Assembly (NCBI GenBank): GCA_003056425.1 | Contig: PYVY01000002.1 | Coordinates: forward strand, 62,001-126,000 | DNA length: 64,000 nucleotides | Origin: Alteromonas indica | GTDB lineage: Bacteria; Pseudomonadota; Gammaproteobacteria; Enterobacterales; Alteromonadaceae | Reading direction: 5' to 3' | Part shown: positions 44,014 to 53,238 of the stretch, one piece after another | Position numbering within the stretch: position 1 is the stretch's first letter | Layout of the letters: every line of letters begins with the position of its first letter | Notes under the pieces: generated by a model | Seen by the model: only the letters and a program-made list of their open reading frames with translations | Database searches by the model: none | What the model was told of the DNA's origin: nothing | Made by a program: the position numbers and the translations under genes

Positions 44014-45171
44014 TTAAAAATAGTTTTTTAATTCAAACCAAAACGGGCCCATATCGTCCAGCCGGTTTACTTCATGCCGACGCCCGCTAAATTTAGGGAG
44101 CAAGAAATGGCCCACTGCTGCCAGTTTACCGCCTATACCGGTTTGCTTGTCTTTTAGCTGTAAATACAGGTTATCTACATCGCCCAGTAACCAGCGCAGC
44201 TGTACCCCGTGGGTAAAGCCGGGCTGTTCGGTAAGCGTGCGGTACTCACCATCAAACAACAACGCCGGAAAATTCACCCCGGCATCAATAGACAGCTGCA
44301 AAGAGCCCCACAACCGGGTATTAATTTCCATCAGGTATGGGGTGCCGTCGCTGGCAATTTTAAACTCTACCATGGCGGCACCGTGCCAGTTCACCGCAGT
44401 AAGCAATGCCTGCGCGTGTTGCTTCATTAACGGGTTTACCGCCGCGCTTTCGCTTAATACGCTTACCCCGCCCGATGGCGGCTTTTCACGCAGGCGCTTA
44501 TGGGCAAAAAAGGCTTTAGCCTGGCCATGCTGGTAATAACAGAATATTCCCGCGCCCTGGCCATCAATGTATTGTTGCACCATGAACGGGTGAGCGGTGA
44601 AGTAGTCTTTTTCGGTTAGCAGGTGGGCCATTTCGGTACGTGAATGCACTATATGCACCTGGGTAACTAACCACACATTGTTCACCAACACCTTAGATAA
44701 CGCCGGTTTTAACACACACGGAAACTGTACGGCGTCCCAGTCTATCTGGTCTGGGGTTTCACAGTACTGTGAAGCCGGTACCGGTACGTTTAAGGTGTGG
44801 GCTAACTGGGTAAGGGCGGTTTTATTGCTTAAATCCAGCAGGGTTTGATGGTCTGCAAACGGTAATTTGCACGGCGGCAACTGCTGTTTATGTTCCACCA
44901 GAGTACGGCTGGTTACTTCGGTAACCGGCAATAAAAAGTCGATATTATACCGGGTAATGGTTTCAGCCACCCAGGCCACAAACGCTGCACTGTTCTGGTT
45001 TGGATTAGGGCACTGTAAATACTGACTGCTATAACGTGAACACCCGGCCAATGCCTGAATGGTGCAGTCGGTGGTAAAGACCACAATGTCACTGCGTTTA
45101 CCCAACGCCCGGGTGGCGGCCAGCGCGCTGCGCTGGGCTGCATCAAAAATCAAAACCGCTGTTTTTTCCAT
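44014..45171 (-). CDS. ATP-grasp domain protein
   Basis: A 385-residue cytoplasmic protein. An N-terminal preATP-grasp-like domain (AVLIFDAAQRSALAATRALG, then DFLLPVTEVTSRTLVEH) is followed by the ATP-grasp core. The core shows FPCVLKPALSKVLVNNVWLV, MVQQYIDGQGAGIFCYYQHG and AKAFFAHKRLREKPPSGGVS. The metal-binding end is AAMVEFKIASDGTPYLMEIN, then TRLWGSLQLS. Such enzymes ligate a carboxylate to an amine or thiol with ATP; the substrate is not visible. Relatives of the same layout occur in polysaccharide loci, often beside deacetylases, as here. Confidence 0.82.
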   Translation of the reverse strand: MEKTAVLIFDAAQRSALAATRALGKRSDIVVFTTDCTIQALAGCSRYSSQYLQCPNPNQNSAAFVAWVAETITRYNIDFLLPVTEVTSRTLVEHKQQLPPCKLPFADHQTLLDLSNKTALTQLAHTLNVPVPASQYCETPDQIDWDAVQFPCVLKPALSKVLVNNVWLVTQVHIVHSRTEMAHLLTEKDYFTAHPFMVQQYIDGQGAGIFCYYQHGQAKAFFAHKRLREKPPSGGVSVLSESAAVNPLMKQHAQALLTAVNWHGAAMVEFKIASDGTPYLMEINTRLWGSLQLSIDAGVNFPALLFDGEYRTLTEQPGFTHGVQLRWLLGDVDNLYLQLKDKQTGIGGKLAAVGHFLLPKFSGRRHEVNRLDDMGPFWFELKNYF

Positions 45172-45462
45172 GGCTTTACTACATTTTCCGGTCAGTCGTC
45201 AGGTAGCTAGTTTACCCGGTATACAAATTAAAATGAGGAAGCCAGCATAATGCTAACCGCCTACGTGGTTGGTGGCCATAAAGTATACGCCTGCCTGTAG
45301 GGGCGTTGCGGCATGTTGCTTTGGCTGCGGCCCACAATCTTTAAACGCTATTATTACACGCACATGGCCCGCTGGCTAAGCTCATTAACCTGCGTGCGGG
45401 GCAAATGTTTGGCTAAGCCACCGCACGTAATGTAACGCCTGAACCGCCCCGGGGTTATGCGC

Positions 45463-46272
45463 TTATAGTGTTTTTACAAAGTCCCGGCGTGCCTGACGCG
45501 CTTGCTGGCACATTGTGCCATCCGCAGCCACATCCCGATGCTCAAGATTGTACTGGCGTAACTCTTCAAACTTATCAAACGACGGCGAGGTATTTTCACG
45601 CTTTTTACCCGGCGCCGCCGGGGTATAAAACGCATTGGGCGGTAGCCCTAATACCTGTGTTAAAAAGTCGTCAACTACATCGGGGGTTTGCTCGTACTGG
45701 CGTACCATAACAGCCTGCTGGCCCACCGCGTTGCCCCATGCATTTACGGCCCAATCACAGTCATGCTGCGGTTTATGGTTTTTTTCGGTAAAGCGGTCAA
45801 ACTTTGCCCGCCCGCCTACTTTTAAATATTCCCAATACAGGCTTTTTTTCAGGCTATCCACACTGCGATGGTAAATAACCACCTCAATATGGGTAAAGAA
45901 GCGCTGCATAAACTGCACAAAGTGGTTTATTTCACGCTGCGAAGTAAGGCGCAAAAACAAGTGTTCGCTGGAGATCACCGTGGTGTTGTAACGCCGCGCA
46001 TTATAAAAAAGCTTGGCATTAAGCTTAAACACAAACGGCAGGTAATATTTAATTGCCTGATGCAGCGAATGTAAATGTTGAGCCCGGGTAAAATGATTCG
46101 CCTCGAAACTGCCAAACAACTCGGCAAATTCCTGGCTGGCAGCGGTATTTAAAAACAACGGGTTAATGCCCTGTTTTCGGATAGCCTGCTGGTGCTTTAG
46201 CAATATGGATTGCAGCGATGTTGTTCCCGTTTTGGGGGCGCCTATATGTAACAGCAATCGGCGTTTTGACAT
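45463..46272 (-). CDS. Sulfotransferase-like protein
   Basis: A 269-residue protein from the ATG at 46272, where the conserved N-terminus begins (MSKRRLLLHIGAPKTGTTSL); a frame to 46368 would add about 32 unconserved residues. GAPKTGTTSLQ is the PAPS 5'-phosphosulfate loop. The 3'-phosphate region is VVIYHRSVDSLKKSLYWEYL, with the expected Arg and Ser. Together with the genes at 38421 and 55944 it makes three sulfotransferase candidates in one locus. It is the only gene between two gaps of about 300 bp, so it has its own promoter. Confidence 0.78.
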   Translation of the reverse strand: MSKRRLLLHIGAPKTGTTSLQSILLKHQQAIRKQGINPLFLNTAASQEFAELFGSFEANHFTRAQHLHSLHQAIKYYLPFVFKLNAKLFYNARRYNTTVISSEHLFLRLTSQREINHFVQFMQRFFTHIEVVIYHRSVDSLKKSLYWEYLKVGGRAKFDRFTEKNHKPQHDCDWAVNAWGNAVGQQAVMVRQYEQTPDVVDDFLTQVLGLPPNAFYTPAAPGKKRENTSPSFDKFEELRQYNLEHRDVAADGTMCQQARQARRDFVKTL

Positions 46273-46622
46273 ACGTGCACAGTTCCTTGTTGTACCACAA
46301 TGTGAATAGAGTAACGTGTAATCTGCGCATTTTACATCACCGGGCCCGGCGACGGTATTTTTTAACACTTTTATATGATTTTTTGTAAGCCGTTAGCCGG
46401 TTAAGCCCGTATCATTCGCGGTTACCGCTAGCCGCGCACAGGCGAACCTGTTTACGCGCCGCTATACCGGTAATTCGCCAGGGTACAATACTGCCGCCGA
46501 TAGGGGTTGTAATTAACCCATTACGAATGAAATGTTCAGTATGCAGCAAGGATATTGCTTGTTATCCTTAGCGTTAGTAGTAAAACATTAGGAAGTTGCT
46601 GGCTTAGGCCTTTCACGCCATT
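46273..46622. other. Divergent intergenic region
   Basis: About 350 bp between the leftward sulfotransferase-like gene and the rightward GT4 gene. It contains GC-rich stretches with CCGCTA/TAGCGG-like short repeats and a TTACGAATGAAATG region, but no gene, clear promoter or terminator that I can support. Confidence 0.4.
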
Positions 46623-47774
46623 ATGACTTATAAAATATTGCACTTGATAGACACGACCGGCCCGGGAGGGGCTGAAGACGTGTTTATTACCCTTGCCGAC
46701 AAAATCCGCAGCCAGACTACCGACTCTATCGCTGTTATACGCGGTGAAGGCTATGTCGCAAATACCTTACGTAAACGCGGCATAGAGCCGGTAATCATCG
46801 ACTCTAAAGGCAGTTTTAACGTGGGGTTTATTCGCCAGTTATGTCAGCTGATTAAAAAGCATAATATCGGGCTGATACAGTCACATTTATTGGGGTCTAA
46901 TGTATATGCCAGCATTGTGGGGTTAATTACCCGCACGCCCGTCATAGCAACTTACCATGGCATGGTAGATGTATCGCCCAATGAGCGCTTTAAAGGCTTA
47001 AAACTGTGGTTTATGCGTAATGGGATTGCCCGCTTTGTTGCGGTAAGTCGCTCGTTACAGCATAAAATTCAGGAACACAAACTACTGGTGCCTGAGCGCA
47101 CCAGTGTCATTTATAACGGTATTGACGTGGCCAGTTATAAGCCGCAGCGGGTGAACCGGTTAAAACAGGCATTAAACCTTGACCCGGATACCTACCTATT
47201 AGGGGCGCTGGGTAATGTGCGCAAGTCTAAACGTTACGACTTACTGGTAGCGGCTGTTGCGCAAGCCAACGCCGCACTACCTGCCCAAGGCGCGAAGCTG
47301 GCGGTGGTTATAGCCGGCGACCCGAAAGCCTCGCTAAAAGTGCATTTAGACGAACAAATGCAAAAATTGGGCGTAACCAATATACATTTTATCGGGTTTA
47401 TTGACGACACGGCAGAGTATTTGCAAAACCTCGACGGTTTTATATTGTCGTCGGATGCAGAAGGCTTTTCTATTAGCACTATCGAGGCCATGGCCAGCGG
47501 CCTACCGGTAATTGCCACTAAATGCGGCGGCCCGCAGGAAATAATTCAAAACCAGGCACAGGCCACGCTGGTAGAGATAGACGCCAGTGCGCTGGCCCAC
47601 GCTATTATCCATAATATTGAAAGCTATCAGCCCGGGGCCGTAAATCAGCAGGCCATTGAGCGGGTTAGTAGTGCGTTTTCGCAACAGGCAATGGTAGCAG
47701 CCTATGCCGCACTGTATAAATCTGCCGACAGTCATTACCCAGGACACGATACAAACAGGGAGCCCGGCGCTTGA
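46623..47774 (+). CDS. Glycosyltransferase, GT4 family
   Basis: A 383-residue GT-B enzyme starting MTYKILHLIDTTGPGGAEDV, with the glycine-rich GPGGAE acceptor loop. The donor half has LLGALGNVRKSKRYDLLVAA, VVIAGDPKASLKVHLDEQMQ, IHFIGFIDDTAEYLQNLDGF and the SSDAEGFSISTIEAMASGLP E-x7-E region. It begins a rightward group with the phosphatase and polymerase genes; its stop overlaps the next start by 4 bp. Confidence 0.92.
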   Translation: MTYKILHLIDTTGPGGAEDVFITLADKIRSQTTDSIAVIRGEGYVANTLRKRGIEPVIIDSKGSFNVGFIRQLCQLIKKHNIGLIQSHLLGSNVYASIVGLITRTPVIATYHGMVDVSPNERFKGLKLWFMRNGIARFVAVSRSLQHKIQEHKLLVPERTSVIYNGIDVASYKPQRVNRLKQALNLDPDTYLLGALGNVRKSKRYDLLVAAVAQANAALPAQGAKLAVVIAGDPKASLKVHLDEQMQKLGVTNIHFIGFIDDTAEYLQNLDGFILSSDAEGFSISTIEAMASGLPVIATKCGGPQEIIQNQAQATLVEIDASALAHAIIHNIESYQPGAVNQQAIERVSSAFSQQAMVAAYAALYKSADSHYPGHDTNREPGA

Positions 47775-48322
47775 ATTACAACCAGTACATAGCAGACACG
47801 TATGGCTCGAAAAGAGGCTTGGCGCGTTATATAAAATTTAATATGCAAAATAAGCTAGGTGTTTACGCTAGTGCCAATAAAAAGCAGGTAAAGGGCGCAC
47901 AGCGGCTTATTTATATATGCAGTGGAAATATTTGCCGAAGCCCCTTTGGCGAAGCCGTAGCTATTAAAGCGGGCTTTCCGGCCATCTCCTTTGGCTTACA
48001 TTGCCGGGGGAACGATGAGGCTTTTGCGAAAACACTGGATTATGCAAAACGCCACAATTATCCCTTAACTGAACACCGCTCGGCAAAAATGAGCGACTAT
48101 GTGCCCCAGCCAAATGACTTGTTGATTGTTATGGAGCCTGCCCATTTGCAGGAGCTCAATGCACTGTACCCTCAACAGAAGAAAGTATTGCTAGGCCTGT
48201 TCGCTCAGCCACCAACGGTATATCTGCACGACCCATTTAATACCAACCAGGTATTTTTTGATAAATGCATGCAGCAAATTGAACATGCCACCCTTTCATT
48301 AATTCAGGCTATTCAGAAGTAA
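47771..48322 (+). CDS. Low-molecular-weight protein tyrosine phosphatase (Wzb-like)
   Basis: A 183-residue protein starting at a TTG that overlaps the preceding stop (TTGA). The CX5R loop is C50-SGNIC-R56 in IYICSGNICRSPFGEAVA; the general acid region is YLHDPFNTNQ (Asp-Pro). It probably dephosphorylates the tyrosine-rich tail of the BY-kinase at 20108, the usual Wzb/Wzc cycle that controls chain length and export. About 40 residues precede the catalytic domain, more than in E. coli Wzb (147 residues in total), so the start could be downstream, although no better start codon with a ribosome site is seen. Confidence 0.82.
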   Translation: MNYNQYIADTYGSKRGLARYIKFNMQNKLGVYASANKKQVKGAQRLIYICSGNICRSPFGEAVAIKAGFPAISFGLHCRGNDEAFAKTLDYAKRHNYPLTEHRSAKMSDYVPQPNDLLIVMEPAHLQELNALYPQQKKVLLGLFAQPPTVYLHDPFNTNQVFFDKCMQQIEHATLSLIQAIQK

Positions 48323-48323
48323 A

Positions 48324-49607
48324 ATGAAAACGCAAACGCAACCCCTAAAGGACACAGACTTTATATTTCTTAAAGTCAAAAATTTATGGACGCACTTTAA
48401 AACCGAATCATTTGCGTTTAAGTGTATTTGTATGTATTTATTTGTGGAATATTTTAGACCGCAAGAAATATTTCCAATAATAGATATATTGCCATGGGCC
48501 CAAGTTTTCATCATGTGCAGCTTTTTTTCTTTATTCGTAGATAAAGATGCAAAATTTAGATTAAGCGGTTCATATTCTATAGTCCTGCTTTTCTTTGTTG
48601 TTATAAATTTTTCTATATTAGTTGCATTCAACCAAAGCTGGGCTTTAGAAAACTATATATCAATAGCCCAATGGGTAGTGATCATATTTTTGATAACTAC
48701 AATCGTTTCTACAAAGGAGCGGTTTTATATATTCTTTTTATTGTTTTTTCTGTGTTGTGCCAAAATTGCTTTTGGGACAGCCAGAAATTGGGCTATGCGG
48801 GGATTTAGCTTTACATCTTGGGGGTTAATGGGCCCTTCAGGTTATTTTCAGAATTCTGGTGAATTAGCAGTTCTAATGCTGATATTATTCCCATTAGCTT
48901 TTTACTTTTATATGGCTGTTAGACACGATGTAAGTAAGTGGGAAAAGCTTATTTTACTAATAACCGTGATAAGTCCAATTTTGACTATATTAGGTAGTAG
49001 TAGTCGAGGTGCCCAACTTGCACTTTTGCTCCAGCTATTAATTATGTTTTATAAGAAGATTTTTAGTCCGAAATTTTTAATCGGAATATCGATTGTTGGA
49101 GTTATTGGTTTTCAGTTGTTACCTGAGGAACAGAAAGATCGTTATACCACGATAGGTGAAGATAAAACATCAATGCAGCGCCAACTTTATTGGAAAAACG
49201 GTTGGGAGATGATGAAGGAACATCCCGCGCTCGGTGTTGGATTTTTTAACTTCCAGCCGTATTTTCAAACTTACTATCCTGAAGATATACTTTATAAGCG
49301 CGCTCAGCTACCTCACAATATATTTATTCAGGTAGGGACAGATGCTGGCTTTACCGGGCTTTTACTATTTGTATTTATTATCATAAGTACACTCATTAAG
49401 AGATACCCTATGAAAGTTAGTCAACATACCAAAGATCACCTATATTTATATAATATATGGAAAGGCCTAAAAATAGGTATCATAGGTTTTGTAGTAGCGG
49501 GACAATTCGTGACAATAGCTTATTATCCATTTTTATGGATAGGTTTCGCTCTTCAACAAAGTTTAAAAAATTCAGTTTTGAAAAGTCAGGTGAATAATGA
49601 GACATAA
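48324..49607 (+). CDS. O-antigen polymerase/ligase family protein (Wzy/WaaL-like)
   Basis: A 427-residue protein with about ten membrane helices and a large periplasmic loop (about residues 255-335). Family marks are SSRGAQLALLLQLLIMF (helix with Arg) and the loop sequence YWKNGWEMMKEHPALGVGFF followed by LPHNIFIQVGTDAGFTGLLL, the H-N-x-[FY] region typical of WaaL and Wzy proteins. Polymerase and ligase cannot be separated by eye. It is the first gene of an AT-rich stretch. It begins 2 bp after the phosphatase stop and overlaps the next gene by 11 bp. Confidence 0.83.
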   Translation: MKTQTQPLKDTDFIFLKVKNLWTHFKTESFAFKCICMYLFVEYFRPQEIFPIIDILPWAQVFIMCSFFSLFVDKDAKFRLSGSYSIVLLFFVVINFSILVAFNQSWALENYISIAQWVVIIFLITTIVSTKERFYIFFLLFFLCCAKIAFGTARNWAMRGFSFTSWGLMGPSGYFQNSGELAVLMLILFPLAFYFYMAVRHDVSKWEKLILLITVISPILTILGSSSRGAQLALLLQLLIMFYKKIFSPKFLIGISIVGVIGFQLLPEEQKDRYTTIGEDKTSMQRQLYWKNGWEMMKEHPALGVGFFNFQPYFQTYYPEDILYKRAQLPHNIFIQVGTDAGFTGLLLFVFIIISTLIKRYPMKVSQHTKDHLYLYNIWKGLKIGIIGFVVAGQFVTIAYYPFLWIGFALQQSLKNSVLKSQVNNET

Positions 49608-50427
49608 AATCAAAGCGTTGCTAACTGTATTCGTATTAATATTGTCGTTACCCGAAGCGTATGCAGAGGAATGGACTATTAGGTCTGGTTTTGAAGCTTT
49701 TGAAGTTGGAGAGAAGGCGCTAGGTTCCTCAGGATTCTGGGGGGGGGCGGGACAAACTGAAGTTGTAGAAGAACCGAACTTAAAAGGTAAAGCCGCTAAA
49801 ATCTGGATTAACAAAAACCAAACAGGTTATGGCCGCTGGGGCGGTGAATGGAACTTTAAAGAGAAGCTCTATAAGGGCGATACGGTGTGGTTTAGCGCAC
49901 ATATCTATGTTCCCGAGGACTTTGACCCGCATGCCCATAAAGGTGGTAAAAGGCTTAAATTTTTAAGAATTGCTACTAGAGGTCCTGATCACGAAAATCA
50001 CGGATTTAATGACCTGTATGTTAACATGAAAGAAAGCTTTGCTCCGTTCAGATGGATCTATGAAGGCCAGCAAAAGTGGTCAGATGTAGGTGTACCGAAG
50101 GATGGGATACAAAAGGAGCGATGGGAGAATTATCAAATGTCGATAACTTTTGATAGTGTGCCGAAAATCGAAGGGGGACTAGCTGAAGTCCACATATGGA
50201 AAGATGGTAAACAAATAGCACATATAACTGATAGAAAAACGCTAAAAACCCCGGATGATTATGCTCATAGAGCCCTTCTTTTCACCTATTGGAATGGAGG
50301 GGCTATACAGAAGCAACATATGTATGTCGATGAAATAGTTATCACCAATACCAAACCAAGCTGGGCGGATATAAATAATAACCCATTAGTTGCTTACTAT
50401 ACTGATTTGTGTCGTATGCCAGAATGA
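49597..50427 (+). CDS. Secreted polysaccharide lyase-like protein (concanavalin-type fold)
   Basis: A 276-residue protein with a signal peptide (MRHKIKALLTVFVLILSLPE, AYAEEW). The mature part is beta-rich, with WGGEWNFKEKLYKGDTVWFS, AHIYVPEDFDPHAHKGGKRL and a C-terminal QKHMYVDEIVITNTKPSW-like segment, read here as QKQHMYVDEIVITNTKPS. This recalls the family annotated as polysaccharide lyase (heparin lyase I-like). Catalytic residues cannot be assigned by eye, so it might equally be a glycan-binding protein. It overlaps the polymerase gene by 11 bp, so it is likely expressed with it and may trim or release the polymer. Confidence 0.5.
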   Translation: MRHKIKALLTVFVLILSLPEAYAEEWTIRSGFEAFEVGEKALGSSGFWGGAGQTEVVEEPNLKGKAAKIWINKNQTGYGRWGGEWNFKEKLYKGDTVWFSAHIYVPEDFDPHAHKGGKRLKFLRIATRGPDHENHGFNDLYVNMKESFAPFRWIYEGQQKWSDVGVPKDGIQKERWENYQMSITFDSVPKIEGGLAEVHIWKDGKQIAHITDRKTLKTPDDYAHRALLFTYWNGGAIQKQHMYVDEIVITNTKPSWADINNNPLVAYYTDLCRMPE

Positions 50428-50440
50428 TAAATAGATTAAA

Positions 50441-51361
50441 ATGACGAATATATCGATAGTAATACCTGCTCACAATGATGCAAATTATTTAGAGGGACTT
50501 TTGAGCTCCTTACGTCAATGTTTTCCTGAAATTGATTTTAATTACGAAGTTTTAGTCGTAAATAATGGCTCCAATGATAACTCTTCTGAAATAATTAGTA
50601 AGTACAAATGTACAGAAATTTATACGAAGAATAAGCTTAGGCCTTCAGTAGCTAGAAATATTGGTGTAGGCCAGGCGAAAGGAGAAGTTCTAGCTTTCCT
50701 GGATTCAGATGTTCTGGTAACTAAAGAGTGGGCTAATGCTGTTGTTGCTAAATACAATGAATATAGTGTAACCGGTGAATCGTTTATAACTGGAGATTAC
50801 TACCACATTTCAAAGGTTCCATCTTGGATAGAAACTATCTGGTTTAGCGGTATTTATGAGAAATCACACACTTATATATGTGGTGGGAATATATTAATAG
50901 ATAAAGCGCTATACCTAAAAATTGGGGGGTTTTCCGAAAATTTAGAAACCGGGGAAGATGTCGACTTTTCTTCGAAATGTAGCAATATCGGATTCCCTCC
51001 AAAATTAGATAGTAATTTTTATGTTTACCACGAAGGCTATCCAAAAACTATTGGCGGTTTTATTAAGCGTGAACGTTGGCATGGAAAATCTGACTTTGTT
51101 AGCATTCGATCTATTCTAAAGTCAAAGGTAGCTATAGCAACAATAGCTTTTATTATATTACATGTTCTATTCGGGCTAGGGCTAGTAGTAAAAAGTTATA
51201 GCAGTTGTTTTTTCAGCGCCATAGTACTATTAGTGCTATTACTTGCCTTTCTATCAAACAACAATATTTCTCTTAAATTTAAAAACTTTCACAAAGCCAT
51301 ATTTATCTCTTATTCCTATTTTGTAGGAAGAAGTTTATCTATATTTAGTATAAAATCGTGA
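50441..51361 (+). CDS. Glycosyltransferase, GT2 family, with C-terminal membrane helices
   Basis: A 306-residue GT-A enzyme. Motifs: ISIVIPAHNDANYLEGLLSS, YEVLVVNNGSNDNSSEIISK, RPSVARNIGVGQAKGEVLAF and LDSDVLVTKEWANA (DxD), then ICGGNILIDKALYLKIGGFS and ENLETGEDVDFSSKCSNIG. Two helices near the end (VAIATIAFIILHVLFGLGLV, and SCFFSAIVLLVLLLAFL) anchor it. AT-rich codon use matches its neighbours at 48324 and 51398. Confidence 0.9.
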   Translation: MTNISIVIPAHNDANYLEGLLSSLRQCFPEIDFNYEVLVVNNGSNDNSSEIISKYKCTEIYTKNKLRPSVARNIGVGQAKGEVLAFLDSDVLVTKEWANAVVAKYNEYSVTGESFITGDYYHISKVPSWIETIWFSGIYEKSHTYICGGNILIDKALYLKIGGFSENLETGEDVDFSSKCSNIGFPPKLDSNFYVYHEGYPKTIGGFIKRERWHGKSDFVSIRSILKSKVAIATIAFIILHVLFGLGLVVKSYSSCFFSAIVLLVLLLAFLSNNNISLKFKNFHKAIFISYSYFVGRSLSIFSIKS

Positions 51362-51397
51362 CATTTTTATAAAGTTAATCTTTTAATGGTAACCTAA

Positions 51398-52354
51398 GTG
51401 GAAAAAGAAGTTAGAGTTGGTTGGGCAGATATTGCTAAAGCATTTAGTATAATTTTGTTAGTAAGCTGGCATGCTAATGGCTTTCACTGGATTTTTAGTT
51501 ACTTAAGAATGCCGTTGTTTTTTCTCGTTTCTGGATATTTTTCCTATAATGCGATTTATAAATATGAACTAAAAAGATTTCTATTCAATAAAGTAGGTAA
51601 TATGATCTACTTATATGTGATATGGTCTACAATATTAACAATATTTTTATATATATTCGCAGATCGCGAGAGAGTTCTTTACCACTTTAATAATCTTTGG
51701 CAAGTATTCTGGCAACCTCTCCCCACTTTATGGTTTATTTACGCCTTAGCTATTTCTTTTGTTTTAGCTAGAGTTATTAGAGGCATTAGCTTTACGCCTA
51801 TAATTCTTATCTTTTCCTTGTTGTATTTCTTAGCAGATATAAATATATCAGGTAATGTTGGGTTCACGGATAAATTTATAAAGCTATTTCCCTTTTTTTG
51901 GATTGGTTTAAAACTGCCCGAATTTATAAGTAAATCCGTTAGTAGTGCGAAGAACATTTTTCCTTTATCTTTTATAATTTACTTCGTCTTGGCGTGGTTA
52001 GGATTAAGAGTTCCATCAACTATATTCCCTCTCTATTTTTTTTGCGTAAGTATATTAGGCATATACTCTGTGGCAGGCCTATCAGCCTATTTAACTAAAT
52101 TTAGTATTGCTAGTATATTGACCTCTATCGGGGGCGCGACTGTCTATATATATCTAATGCACAGACCGGCGCTTTATTACTTCGAAGGGTTCCTAAAAAT
52201 TACTGATATAAGTTTTCCAGGCATAGTTGCCTTTGAAGTCCTAATAGTAATAATTAGTTGTTATCTTATGGGTAAATATCTTCGTAATGTACCTGTGCTT
52301 AAGTATACACTTAGTGCGCCGTGGGTTTCACCCCGTGTTCGGGTTATGAAATGA
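51398..52354 (+). CDS. Acyltransferase 3 family membrane protein
   Basis: A 318-residue protein with a GTG start and about nine or ten membrane helices. It begins VGWADIAKAFSIILLVSWHA, the conserved start of the Acyl_transf_3 family with the catalytic-type His in SWHANG. Further on are YLRMPLFFLVSGYF and TLWFIYALAISFVLARV. Such enzymes O-acetylate or otherwise acylate sugars of surface polysaccharides. The gene is AT-rich and its 3' end is 19 bp from the terminal repeat of the IS3-family element. Confidence 0.85.
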   Translation: MEKEVRVGWADIAKAFSIILLVSWHANGFHWIFSYLRMPLFFLVSGYFSYNAIYKYELKRFLFNKVGNMIYLYVIWSTILTIFLYIFADRERVLYHFNNLWQVFWQPLPTLWFIYALAISFVLARVIRGISFTPIILIFSLLYFLADINISGNVGFTDKFIKLFPFFWIGLKLPEFISKSVSSAKNIFPLSFIIYFVLAWLGLRVPSTIFPLYFFCVSILGIYSVAGLSAYLTKFSIASILTSIGGATVYIYLMHRPALYYFEGFLKITDISFPGIVAFEVLIVIISCYLMGKYLRNVPVLKYTLSAPWVSPRVRVMK

Positions 52355-52387
52355 GTTTATTTTACCAATACTGTAAACCTCCCCTAA

Positions 52388-53215
52388 TTAGTTGCACCTA
52401 TAATTAGAGCTTTCGGTCAGTTCATGTTTGGTTAAATATTCCCATGGTGTCAGATCATTAAGCGCATCATGGGGGCGCTCTTTGTTGTATTCCGTCATCC
52501 AGTTATCCGTTAGTTCACGCACTTCATTGAGTGTTCTGAAGACATACATATTGAGTATTTCGTCGCGGTAAGTCTGGTCAAAACGCTCGATGTAAGGGTT
52601 TTGTGTGGGCTTACCTGGTTTAATAAAATCCAGTGCGATGCAATGTTCTTCCGCCCAGCTGGCCAGTGTTATTGAGATGAACGCTGGACCATTATCCATA
52701 CTAAGCTTGGCAGGATAACCCCGCCAGGCGACAACGCGTTCTAGTAAACGCACAACCCGCTGCAACGGCAGATTTAAATCAATTTCAATGGCTAATGCTT
52801 CGCGGTTAAAGTCATCCACTAGGTTAAACGTTCTGAAGCGTCTGCCGCATTGCAGGCTGTCGCACATAAAATCCATGGACCAGCAATAGCAATGGTTGGC
52901 TTGGCCAGGAACCGCCAGAGGCTCTGGTTTTCTTCCTGGTAGGCGTCGTTTTCCACGTCGGCGTTTATTCAGATTTAGCTCGCAGTAAATGCGATACACA
53001 CGCTTATGGTTCCAGCCGTGACGCCAGCGTTTTAAGATTTTACATAGCTTACTAAATACGTAGGCGGGATACCGTTCAACAGCTTCCTGTAGCTTGGCGA
53101 TGACCTTGTCATCACGGGCTTTGTCCGGCTGATACCGATAGACCGAGTCACTGATGCCAACTACGCGACAAGCCATCCGCAAACTCGCACCATTCTGCTC
53201 TCGCGCATAATTCAC
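52388..53215 (-). CDS. IS3-family transposase OrfB (DDE integrase domain)
   Basis: A 275-residue reading frame that in the element is read as the second half of an OrfAB fusion. Its frame continues back to the A7 slip site at 53246-53252 (residues KAVKPAIRRELVNYARE), so the stand-alone ATG at 53215 may not be the natural start. The DDE triad is visible: Asp in CWSMDFMCDS, Asp in KLSMDNGPAFIS, Glu in NPYIERFDQTYRDEIL. The HTH_21-type region YPAYVFSKLCKILKRWRHGW precedes it. The stop adjoins the left inverted repeat. Confidence 0.92.
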   Translation of the reverse strand: MNYAREQNGASLRMACRVVGISDSVYRYQPDKARDDKVIAKLQEAVERYPAYVFSKLCKILKRWRHGWNHKRVYRIYCELNLNKRRRGKRRLPGRKPEPLAVPGQANHCYCWSMDFMCDSLQCGRRFRTFNLVDDFNREALAIEIDLNLPLQRVVRLLERVVAWRGYPAKLSMDNGPAFISITLASWAEEHCIALDFIKPGKPTQNPYIERFDQTYRDEILNMYVFRTLNEVRELTDNWMTEYNKERPHDALNDLTPWEYLTKHELTESSNYRCN

Positions 53216-53238
53216 TAGTTCACGTCTGATCGCTGGCT

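Noticed and set aside
46273..46368. N-terminal extension of the sulfotransferase-like protein
   Set aside because: The added residues are unconserved and Cys-rich; the family motif begins at MSKRRLLLHIGAPKTG.
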